Part shown: positions 1-5,563 of the stretch, one piece after another
Position numbering within the stretch: the stretch's first letter is position 1
How the letters are laid out: each line of letters begins with the position of its first letter
From: JBAYVY01 sp041674345
Lineage (GTDB): Bacteria; Planctomycetota; Phycisphaerae; Phycisphaerales; Zrk34
Assembly: GCA_041674345.1 (NCBI GenBank)
Contig: JBAYVY010000192.1
Span: forward strand, 1-7,161
DNA length: 7,161 bases
Direction: 5' to 3'
Notes under the pieces: model-generated
Told to the model about the DNA's origin: nothing
Database searches by the model: none
The model's input: the letters and a program-made list of their open reading frames with translations, nothing else
Made by a program: the position numbers and the translations under genes

Positions 1-120
1 CCCGGCGCCCCCGGCGAGTCCCCCCCGTCGCCACCACCCCCCGATGTCGCCACGATCTCTTCCATCCACCAACTACCCGATCTGCTGCGGCAAATAAAAA
101 CGCCGCGGGTTCTAAAATGA
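1..120 (+). CDS. C-terminal end of a plus-strand protein with a Pro-rich stretch (partial, unrecognised)
   Basis: Frame 1 is open from the first base of the window to a TGA at 118-120, giving 39 residues. The stretch begins Pro/Gly/Ser-rich (PGAPGESPPSPPPP, residues 1-14) and continues with an acidic-to-basic, probably helical tail (LPDLLRQIKTPRVLK) before the stop. Third codon positions are strongly G/C in the first half, as in a real GC-rich coding region. The shape suits a Pro-rich linker followed by a short C-terminal helix, but no family can be named from so little. The gene converges on the PEP-CTERM gene, with only 40 nt between the two stop codons, and its stop codon lies inside the loop of that gene's terminator hairpin. 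It could be a chance open frame; the start lies outside the window. Confidence 0.45.
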   Translation, partial: PGAPGESPPSPPPPDVATISSIHQLPDLLRQIKTPRVLK

Positions 121-131
121 TCCACGCGGCG
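91..131 (-). terminator. Rho-independent terminator of the PEP-CTERM gene
   Basis: Read on the minus strand, CGCCGCG (131-125) pairs perfectly with CGCGGCG (107-101). Two more G-C pairs continue inside after a single-base bulge, around a 12-nt AT-rich loop. The stem is followed at once by TTTTTATTTG (100-91). It lies 29 nt after the stop codon of the PEP-CTERM gene, so it is well placed to end that transcript. Read on the plus strand the same stem has no clean U-tract, so it is mainly a one-way terminator. Confidence 0.8.
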
Positions 132-160
132 CCGCTCGTTTCAAATTAAGAGATCGTTCT

Positions 161-1030
161 TCACTTCCGGCGGGGGTACAGGCACATCAGCCCGCCGATG
201 CTCATCAGCGCCATCGTCGCCGGTTCCGGTACGTTGCTCACATTCGCCGCTTCCACTTCGATCACATCATTCCCGCAACCCCAGGCCAGATGAGCGTTGA
301 TGCCCAGTTCCGTCGCGTTTGTCAGATCGCTCAGATTCACCGTGTATTGAATCAGGTATGTATCGGCTTCGTTCGCATAGCTGTGCGTATCGGTTTCGAT
401 CACACCCGACGCGATCGGCGTCAAACCCGCCGCCGCCTGCCACGGACCGGCCACATCCTCCACCTTCGCGTCCGGGCCGTAATCATTCGCCGCCAGCGTG
501 TTGTTGCCCAGGTAGCTGTGATCGTCCGACTGAAGTTGGAGCAGATTCGATGCATCGCCCGCGGCGATGACATCGCCCGCCGTGTAACCGCGCGCCGCTC
601 CGCCGCTGCTTGTGTCCTGCGTCACCACCACATATCTCACGCCGTTCACATTCAGCATCAGATCGCCCAGATACCATGTCCCGCTCGCTTGCGCGACCAT
701 CGGCGAACTGGTGACCACCAATACCTGAAGCTGCCTGGCGGCCGTGACCCGCAGGTGCATCTCTTCCAGATCAAACAACTCGCCCGTGCTTCCGCCGGGA
801 CTCGGCAAATGCCCGACGTTCGGATAATTGATCGGCGAATAATTGTTCGAGATCGTGCTGTACGTCTGATGCGGCGAATCGGCATACTGACCGTTCGTCT
901 GCGAAAAAGGCGTGATCCCCCAATCCGTCACCGTTCCGTTCACATCCACCAACGATGCGAACGAAGAACCAGCGGCGGCGAACACGACGAATACGATGAT
1001 GATCGAAAACGAGCGGGTGAGGCGAAACAT
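161..1030 (-). CDS. PEP-CTERM sorting-domain exported protein
   Basis: A secreted protein of 289 residues. Residues 1-25 are a signal peptide: a basic start (MFRLTRS), a hydrophobic core (IIIVFVVFAAA) and a likely cleavage after SSFA. Residues 267-289 form the PEP-CTERM tail: VPEPAT, a short hydrophobic segment (MALMSIGGLMCL) and a basic end (YPRRK). In this class an exosortase processes the tail and the mature protein goes to the cell surface or matrix. The middle (about 26-266) is rich in Gly, Asn, Thr and Asp. It begins with a VNGTVTDWGIT-like stretch and ends with WGCGNDVIEV (about 250-259). I recall a similar W-x-CGND motif in uncharacterised PEP-CTERM proteins, so a cargo or matrix role is inferred and no enzymatic function is seen. 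The start at 1030 is chosen over an upstream ATG at 1063 because AGGAGAC lies 6 nt before it and the signal peptide then starts correctly. It stands alone, with its own terminator and a sigma-54-like promoter. Confidence 0.88.
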   Translation of the reverse strand: MFRLTRSFSIIIVFVVFAAAGSSFASLVDVNGTVTDWGITPFSQTNGQYADSPHQTYSTISNNYSPINYPNVGHLPSPGGSTGELFDLEEMHLRVTAARQLQVLVVTSSPMVAQASGTWYLGDLMLNVNGVRYVVVTQDTSSGGAARGYTAGDVIAAGDASNLLQLQSDDHSYLGNNTLAANDYGPDAKVEDVAGPWQAAAGLTPIASGVIETDTHSYANEADTYLIQYTVNLSDLTNATELGINAHLAWGCGNDVIEVEAANVSNVPEPATMALMSIGGLMCLYPRRK

Positions 1031-1034
1031 GAAA

Positions 1035-1071
1035 AGTCTCCTGTGCAATAAAGGGATTCGCAAAGGAGACT
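1035..1071 (-). promoter_or_regulatory. Shine-Dalgarno of the PEP-CTERM gene within an 8-bp inverted repeat
   Basis: On the minus strand AGGAGACT (1042-1035) holds the ribosome-binding site, with AGGAG ending 7 nt before the ATG at 1030. An exact complement, AGTCTCCT, lies just upstream (1071-1064), separated by 21 nt. In the mRNA the two could pair and hide the Shine-Dalgarno. The ribosome-binding site is well supported and decides the start codon; the regulatory hairpin is an inference from the perfect 8-bp complementarity. Confidence 0.6.
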
Positions 1072-1152
1072 GTGGGTCAGTGGCTTGGAGTGTCTTCGTT
1101 CAAACTTTTTAGGCAGGCGGCGAGACCTGCGATCGCGATTGCTGAATCACAA

Positions 1153-1168
1153 AGCGAACCCCGTGCCA
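1153..1168 (-). promoter_or_regulatory. Sigma-54 (-24/-12) promoter candidate for the PEP-CTERM gene
   Basis: The minus strand reads TGGCACGGGGTTCGCT. The sigma-54 consensus is TGGCACG-N4-TTGCW. The -24 half matches 7 of 7, the spacing is exact (GG-N10-GC), and the -12 half matches 4 of 5 (TCGCT). The predicted start point is near 1143, giving a leader of about 110 nt that includes the Shine-Dalgarno inverted repeat. I saw no convincing -35/-10 pair in the same 274-bp upstream region. In proteobacteria PEP-CTERM genes have been linked to RpoN and the PrsK/PrsR system, which makes the match plausible, but that link is not established here for planctomycetes. Confidence 0.6.
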
Positions 1169-1220
1169 CAATCCGCAACCGCGCCCCCGTCGCTGACAAT
1201 CCGCGTTTTTCCCGCGAAAA
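1168..1220 (-). repeat. Direct repeat GCGGATTGT x2 and dyad TTTTC-N4-GAAAA upstream of the PEP-CTERM promoter
   Basis: GCGGATTGT occurs twice on the minus strand (1204-1196 and 1176-1168), spaced by 28 bp; the second copy runs into the -24 box. A dyad TTTTC-CCGC-GAAAA lies at 1207-1220 on the plus strand. Both are in the place where activator or accessory sites of a sigma-54 promoter could lie. They are short, and their function is unproven. Confidence 0.25.
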
Positions 1221-1304
1221 CCCCGTGTCCGCCTGTGACGACTGTAACGCCTGCGCCCCCGCGCCGCTTCCCCGCAACACCCGCCGTCGCGCCGCATCCC
1301 CAAA

Positions 1305-4300
1305 TCAACACGCGCCCGGCTTGCCCGCCACCGGCCTCACCAACAACTTCCGCAGCACCGCCAGCAACGTTCCCGGTTCTGTCAGATAATTTTCGGGCGG
1401 CCGATAATAAATCCTGGCCGGCGATTCCTCCGTCGGCGCATCGACCAACCTCACACTTCCGGGGGCGTTCTCCAACATCGCATACACCTCCGTCACCCGC
1501 CGCGTCGTGAAGATCAGATCGTGTTCGTGCAACCTCAATGACTCCACCCCCGCCATCGCCAACGCCAGCCGAATCTCCGCCAACCGCATCCCCAACCCCC
1601 CCGCCGCCGGCAGCGGACCATATGCGTCCGCCGTCGCACGCTCGATCCGCTCCAATTCCCCGAAATCCGACGCCCCGCCGATCCGCCGGTACACTTCCAT
1701 TCTCGCCTTCGCCGACGGAATGTACGACTTGGGCAATTGCCCCGTGATTCCCAGCTCCAAATGCACCTCCGCGCCCATCGCACGCGGCTGCTCCCGCTTC
1801 AGTCGCGCCGTCGCCTCCTCCAATAACTGGCAATACATCTGATAACCCACCGTCGCGATATGCCCCGACTGCTCCGGCCCTAATATGTTCCCCACCCCGC
1901 GTATCTCCATGTCCCGCATCGCTATCTTGAACCCCGCCCCCAACATCGAATACTGCTCGATCGCCCGCAATCGTTTGGCCGACACATCGCTCAGCGACCG
2001 CGTCTCCGGCAACAGCAGATAACAATAAGCGCGATGTTTGTAACGACCCACTCTTCCACGCAATTGATGCAATTCCGCCAAACCGAAAATATCCGCGTCG
2101 TGAATGAACATCGTGTTGGCCGTCGGAATGTCGATCCCCGATTCGATGATCGTCGTACTCACCAGCACGTCCGCCTTGCCTCGAATGAACTTCAGCATCA
2201 CATCTTCCAGTTCATGCGCCTTCATCTGTCCATGCCCGACGATGAACCTCGCCTCCGGCACAAGCTGCCGCAACTGATCCGCGAACGAAATAATGTCATG
2301 CACCCGATTATGCAGGAAAAAACACTGCCCGCCGCGGTTCAGCTCCCGCAATATGGCATTACGCACCCGCTTGCGGTCGAACGGAATCACCTCCGTCACA
2401 ATCGCCCGCCGATCCGCCGGGGGCGTCGCCAGCGAACTGATGTCCCGCAACCCCAGCAGCGCCAGGTGCAGCGTGCGGGGAATCGGTGTGGCTGACAACG
2501 TCAGCACATCCACCGTCAGCCGGAAACGCATCAGCTTGCTCTTATGTTCCACGCCGAACTTTTGCTCTTCGTCGATGACAACCAGCCCCAAATCCTTAAA
2601 AGTGACATCGTCGCTTAAAATGCGATGCGTGCCGATGACGATATCCACATGTCCCGCCGCCAGACCCGCGATGGTCGTGTTGTTTTCCGATCCGGTTTTG
2701 AACCGGCTCATCGACTCCACGCGCACCGGGTAATCCGCCATGCGCTGGCGGAAAGTGCGCTCATGCTGCTCGCACAGCACGGTGGTCGGACACAGCACCG
2801 CGACCTGCTTGCCGCCTTCCACGGCCTTGAACGCGGCGCGGATCGCCAGTTCCGTTTTGCCGAACCCCACATCCCCGCAGATCAGCCGATCCATCGGCCG
2901 ATCCGTCATCATGTCCCGCTTGATCTGCTGCATCCCCGCCAACTGATCCTCGGTTTCCTCGTAGGGAAACTCCTCCTCAAACCGCGTCATCCACGGCGTG
3001 TCGTCCGGGTAGCGAATCCCCGGCTGCGAGGCGCGCACCGCCTGCACCGCAAGCAACTGGGCCGCCAAATCCTTCACCGACTCCGCGACCGCTTCTTTCT
3101 GCGTTTTCCAGCGTTTTCCGCCCAGCTTGCTCAGCGGCGGCTTGCCCGAAAACCCGCCGATATACTTCTGCACCAGGTCGATCTGTGACACCGGAACGTG
3201 CAGCAGCGCCCGATCCGCGAACTCCAGCGTCAGGTACTCCTCACCCTGCCCATCCCTGGTCATCGTGCGAAGTCCCCGGAACACGGCGATGCCGTGTTCG
3301 CAATGCACGACATATTCACCGACGTCGATATCGAAAAACGTCCGCCCCCCCTCCGGCGTGACTCCGGTGACACGGCGCATCCGCCGGCGGGTCGCGTACC
3401 GATGAAACAACTCGTGATGCGGGACGAGGAGGAAGGGAAGGGACTGAGGGGGGGAAGAGAGGGACTGAGGGGGGGAAGAAAGGGACTGAGGGACTAAGGG
3501 ACTGAGGGACGAAGGGAAAGAGGCGAAGCCGATTTCGGCTTTTTCCCCCATTCCCTTATTCCCTAAGTCCCTTATTCCCTCATTCCCAATTTTCCACGCG
3601 AACCCCCGGAACAGATACCCCAGTTCCAATGCGATTCCGGGGGCCTGCTCCGGCGCGAATTGCGCAAGCAGTTCCGCCAGTCGTTGCTTTTCCGCTTCTT
3701 TGGAGCAGAGGACGAACACCTTTTGCGTGCGCGACAATTCCGCCAGTTCCGCGATGGCTTCTTCTGACTTTTCCGAGAAGTTATGCAATCGTTCAATCGG
3801 AAGGATTATGGAATCATCCAGGTTTTGCGCGGCGAACTGGCTGACTTCGAGGCACGCCAGACGGTGCATGGCCTGAAAGACGTTGGGGGGCGAATAGATG
3901 CCGCGTGCGTCGGTGAGGCGTTCGTAGTACCCGCGGGCCTGCTCGGCGATTTCGAGCGTTTCGTGCATCACCACGATGGTTTGCCTGTCCAGCAGCGACC
4001 AGAAGCCGGTGGTTTCGTCAGCGGCCTGGATCGTTTCGGTGTTGGCGCTGATGAGGCGGACGGATTCAAGTTTCCGCCCGGACGCCATTGAATCCAGGTC
4101 GATTTCGCAAAGGGCGTCGATCTGATCGCCGAAATAGTCCAGACGGACGGCGGGGGAATTGCCGGGTGGGAAGATGTCGAAGATGCCGCCGCGCACGGCG
4201 AATTGACCGGGTTGTTCGACGACCTCGGCCCGGTCGTACCCGGCGGCGTCCAGCCAGGCGGCGAGATGGCCCTGCGGCAGTTCATCGCCCCGGCGGATCA

Positions 4301-4718
4301 GGCGCATGACTTGCCCCATCGCGCCGGGTTGAGGGACGGATTGCATCAATGCCTGCACGGGGGCGACGATCACCGGCGGCTGCCGCCCGTCGGCGACCCG
4401 GCCGACCAGCGCCAGACGATCGGCGAGCAGCTCAAGGGAGACATTGGTTTCACCCGGCATGACTTCAAGGGCGGGGAACACCGCGGGTTCGAGTTCATCG
4501 AACAAACGCAGATCATCGGCGGCCTCGTCGGCGTCATCGAGATGCGCCACGACCAGCAGCACGGGGCGATTGACGCGCTTATGAATCGCGCCAGCGAGCA
4601 GGTGTGTGCCGGACCCCCACGACCCGGCGGCGTTCAAAGGTTTGCCCGGTGCCAGCCGCGCGATCAAGGCGTCGATGACCGGGTCGTGAAGCAGGTTGTC
4701 AAGCCAGGGATGGGTCAT
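1305..4718 (-). CDS. mfd: Transcription-repair coupling factor Mfd
   Basis: Mfd binds RNA polymerase stalled at DNA damage, uses ATP to translocate on DNA and push the polymerase off, and recruits UvrA. From the ATG at 4718 the protein has 1137 residues, close to the family's usual ~1150. The UvrB-like N-terminal region (about 1-370) has the typical VRGGIFDIFPPG stretch at 176-187. The RNA-polymerase-interacting domain is about 463-520 (GEYVVHCEHGI, VPVSQIDLVQKYIGG). The SF2 motor has Walker A GDVGFGKTE (615-623), DEEQ (716-719), SATPIPRT (742-749) and LHQLRGRVGR (883-892). The TRG translocation region is about 918-969, followed by the D7 autoinhibitory domain (about 985-1125). Residues 376-428, coded by an inverted repeat array, interrupt the linker before the RNA-polymerase-interacting domain. 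The frame stays open upstream to 5054, but that part overlaps the GNAT gene and translates the repeat, so MTHPW is the preferred start. An ATG at 4742 is an alternative. No Shine-Dalgarno and no clear terminator are seen. Confidence 0.97.
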   Translation of the reverse strand: MTHPWLDNLLHDPVIDALIARLAPGKPLNAAGSWGSGTHLLAGAIHKRVNRPVLLVVAHLDDADEAADDLRLFDELEPAVFPALEVMPGETNVSLELLADRLALVGRVADGRQPPVIVAPVQALMQSVPQPGAMGQVMRLIRRGDELPQGHLAAWLDAAGYDRAEVVEQPGQFAVRGGIFDIFPPGNSPAVRLDYFGDQIDALCEIDLDSMASGRKLESVRLISANTETIQAADETTGFWSLLDRQTIVVMHETLEIAEQARGYYERLTDARGIYSPPNVFQAMHRLACLEVSQFAAQNLDDSIILPIERLHNFSEKSEEAIAELAELSRTQKVFVLCSKEAEKQRLAELLAQFAPEQAPGIALELGYLFRGFAWKIGNEGIRDLGNKGMGEKAEIGFASFPSSLSPLVPQSLSSPPQSLSSPPQSLPFLLVPHHELFHRYATRRRMRRVTGVTPEGGRTFFDIDVGEYVVHCEHGIAVFRGLRTMTRDGQGEEYLTLEFADRALLHVPVSQIDLVQKYIGGFSGKPPLSKLGGKRWKTQKEAVAESVKDLAAQLLAVQAVRASQPGIRYPDDTPWMTRFEEEFPYEETEDQLAGMQQIKRDMMTDRPMDRLICGDVGFGKTELAIRAAFKAVEGGKQVAVLCPTTVLCEQHERTFRQRMADYPVRVESMSRFKTGSENNTTIAGLAAGHVDIVIGTHRILSDDVTFKDLGLVVIDEEQKFGVEHKSKLMRFRLTVDVLTLSATPIPRTLHLALLGLRDISSLATPPADRRAIVTEVIPFDRKRVRNAILRELNRGGQCFFLHNRVHDIISFADQLRQLVPEARFIVGHGQMKAHELEDVMLKFIRGKADVLVSTTIIESGIDIPTANTMFIHDADIFGLAELHQLRGRVGRYKHRAYCYLLLPETRSLSDVSAKRLRAIEQYSMLGAGFKIAMRDMEIRGVGNILGPEQSGHIATVGYQMYCQLLEEATARLKREQPRAMGAEVHLELGITGQLPKSYIPSAKARMEVYRRIGGASDFGELERIERATADAYGPLPAAGGLGMRLAEIRLALAMAGVESLRLHEHDLIFTTRRVTEVYAMLENAPGSVRLVDAPTEESPARIYYRPPENYLTEPGTLLAVLRKLLVRPVAGKPGAC
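3440..3490. repeat. 21-bp tandem repeat (2.4 copies) at the edge of the mfd array
   Basis: A 21-bp unit beginning GGGACTGAGGGGGGG occurs at 3440-3460 and 3461-3481, differing at one position. A third partial copy starts at 3482 and merges into the 8-bp array. Because 21 is a multiple of three, Mfd gains an exact heptapeptide repeat QSLSSPP, at about residues 411-417 and 418-424. This looks like secondary expansion at the end of the inverted array. Confidence 0.85.
3440..3587. repeat. Inverted array of 8-bp microrepeats inside mfd
   Basis: On the plus strand the left arm has five 8-bp units from 3482 (GGGACTGA, GGGACTAA, GGGACTGA, GGGACGAA, GGGAAAGA). The right arm (about 3548-3587) carries the same units inverted (TTCCCTTA, TTCCCTAA, GTCCCTTA, TTCCCTCA, TTCCC). 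Aligned as complements, the 40-nt arms match at 33 positions by hand count. At the centre is a perfect 7-bp hairpin, AAGCCGA-TT-TCGGCTT (3526-3541). The element is read through in frame by mfd as residues 376-428, a low-complexity segment absent from Mfd proteins I know. Confidence 0.85.
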
Positions 4719-4775
4719 GTCGTTTTCAGCGCGCAAGCACATGCCTCGCGGAAGCCATTCCAGCGGGGTCAATCG

Positions 4776-4868
4776 GATTTTCGATTTTTGATTTGTGATT
4801 TTCGATTTGAAGAGGCGGAACCGGTGCGGAATCCTAAATCGAAAATCGAAAATCGAAAATCGCAAATC
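4776..4868. repeat. Inverted array of 7-bp microrepeats between the GNAT gene and mfd
   Basis: The left arm (4776-4808) is built of GATTTTC-type 7-bp units and the right arm (4836-4868) of AAATCGA-type units. As complements, the 33-nt arms match at 29 positions by hand count, around a 27-nt GC-richer centre. The array fills most of the 147-bp gap before mfd, and its last two bases (4867-4868) are part of the stop codon of the GNAT gene. The transcript could form a long AU-rich hairpin, but without a GC stem and U-tract it is not a standard terminator. Confidence 0.88.
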
Positions 4869-5502
4869 ATGTCGTGGACCGAACCGATGCGTCAATGCGC
4901 AGAACGGCGGGCGTGACCTGCGGGATCGGCAGGTTTTCGTAATCTTCATTTTCCACGCCCCCGCCCCCGGAAGCGGCCCCGAAGGTGCCCCCGGAAGCGG
5001 CGACGGCGTCGGCGGTGGACTGGAGCGGCGAGCCGAGATCGGGCACGTCGTCAAGTTGCCGGACCACGGCGATTTCGTCGCAGTTGTCGTGCTTGGGGCA
5101 GCGGATACATTCGCTCCACACTTTCATCGGCAGCGAGCGGCGATCGACGAGCGAAAAGCCGCAGTGTTCAAAGAAGACACGTTCGTAAGTGAGGGCGAAG
5201 ATATTGTGGACGGCCAGGCGGCGGGCTTCGTCGATGAGGGCTTCGACCAGTTGTTTGCCAAACCCTTTGCCGCGGGCTTCGGGGGCAAGCGCCAGGCCGT
5301 ACACTTCGGCCCAGTTGGCCCAGAGGACGCGGAGACCGCCGACGCCGACGACCAAGCCGTCGTCGAGTTGGACGATGCGATAGTCGCGGATGCGTTCGTA
5401 CAGTTCGGCCGGTGAGCGGTGGATCATCAGGCCGCGCTCGGCGTAGTTGTTGATGATACGCACCATGTACGGGACATCGGAGATCGTGGCGGGACGAATC
5501 AT
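4867..5502 (-). CDS. GNAT N-acetyltransferase, short ArgA (N-acetylglutamate synthase) type
   Basis: A cytoplasmic acetyltransferase of 211 residues. Residues 1-145 form one GNAT domain: it starts MIRPATISDV, has the strand VYGLALAPEARGKGFGK (67-83) whose RGKGFG loop binds the acetyl-CoA pyrophosphate, and the late motif FFEHCGFSLV (110-119). The segment LPMKVWSECIRCPKHDNCDE (124-143) resembles the end of stand-alone ArgA-type enzymes (COG1246), which acetylate glutamate in the first step of arginine synthesis. Three Cys (132, 135, 141) in that segment could bind metal. The last ~60 residues are a Gly/Ala/Asp-rich tail that ends at the edge of the 7-bp repeat array. The ATG at 5502 is chosen over one at 5556 because the domain begins there and a TATAAT lies just upstream. 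The acetyltransferase fold is clear; glutamate as substrate is likely but not proven. Confidence 0.88.
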   Translation of the reverse strand: MIRPATISDVPYMVRIINNYAERGLMIHRSPAELYERIRDYRIVQLDDGLVVGVGGLRVLWANWAEVYGLALAPEARGKGFGKQLVEALIDEARRLAVHNIFALTYERVFFEHCGFSLVDRRSLPMKVWSECIRCPKHDNCDEIAVVRQLDDVPDLGSPLQSTADAVAASGGTFGAASGGGGVENEDYENLPIPQVTPAVLRIDASVRSTT

Positions 5503-5511
5503 GTTGTGCGA

Positions 5512-5517
5512 ATTATA
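5512..5517 (-). promoter_or_regulatory. -10 box TATAAT immediately before the GNAT gene
   Basis: A perfect TATAAT ends 9 nt before the ATG at 5502 on the minus strand, preceded by CGC. A start point 5-8 nt downstream would leave a leader of only 0-4 nt, and there is no Shine-Dalgarno. The -35 region is weak (nothing close to TTGACA at 16-18 bp spacing). This suggests the gene can be transcribed separately from the dehydrogenase gene 61 bp upstream. Confidence 0.5.
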
Positions 5518-5563
5518 GCGATGAAAGGCGGGGAAGTTGCGAACGCGAAGCCGCAAGCGGCGG

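Noticed and set aside
290..1051. Long plus-strand open frame opposite the PEP-CTERM gene
   Set aside because: Arg/His-rich antisense product typical of GC-rich shadow frames; the minus strand has a signal peptide, PEP-CTERM tail, ribosome-binding site and terminator.
1077..1280. Short minus frame between mfd and the PEP-CTERM gene
   Set aside because: Non-ATG start, no ribosome-binding site, no conserved look, and it covers the sigma-54 promoter candidate.
1147..2025. Gly-rich minus frame overlapping the mfd 3' end
   Set aside because: Shifted shadow frame of mfd without recognisable motifs.
3440..3523. Clustered repeats considered as a CRISPR array
   Set aside because: Units are only 8 or 21 bp with no unique spacers, and the region is translated in mfd.
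3526..3544. Plus-strand hairpin followed by TTTTT, terminator-like
   Set aside because: It lies inside mfd, which is on the minus strand; read in that direction there is no U-tract. It is the centre of the inverted array.
4203..4916. Long plus-strand open frame opposite the mfd 5' region
   Set aside because: It is the antisense of conserved Mfd sequence and runs through the repeat array.
4719..5054. 112-codon N-terminal extension of the mfd frame
   Set aside because: It overlaps the end of the GNAT gene in another frame and translates the 7-bp repeat array; Mfd homology begins only after the ATG at 4718.
5503..5556. 18-codon upstream start for the GNAT gene
   Set aside because: The GNAT domain begins at MIRPATISDV, and a TATAAT lies within the extension, so the longer start would be upstream of its promoter.
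5550..5561. Hairpin GCCGC-N2-GCGGC just after the PyrD-like gene
   Set aside because: Only a 5-bp stem with a 2-nt loop and no U-tract, too weak to call a terminator.
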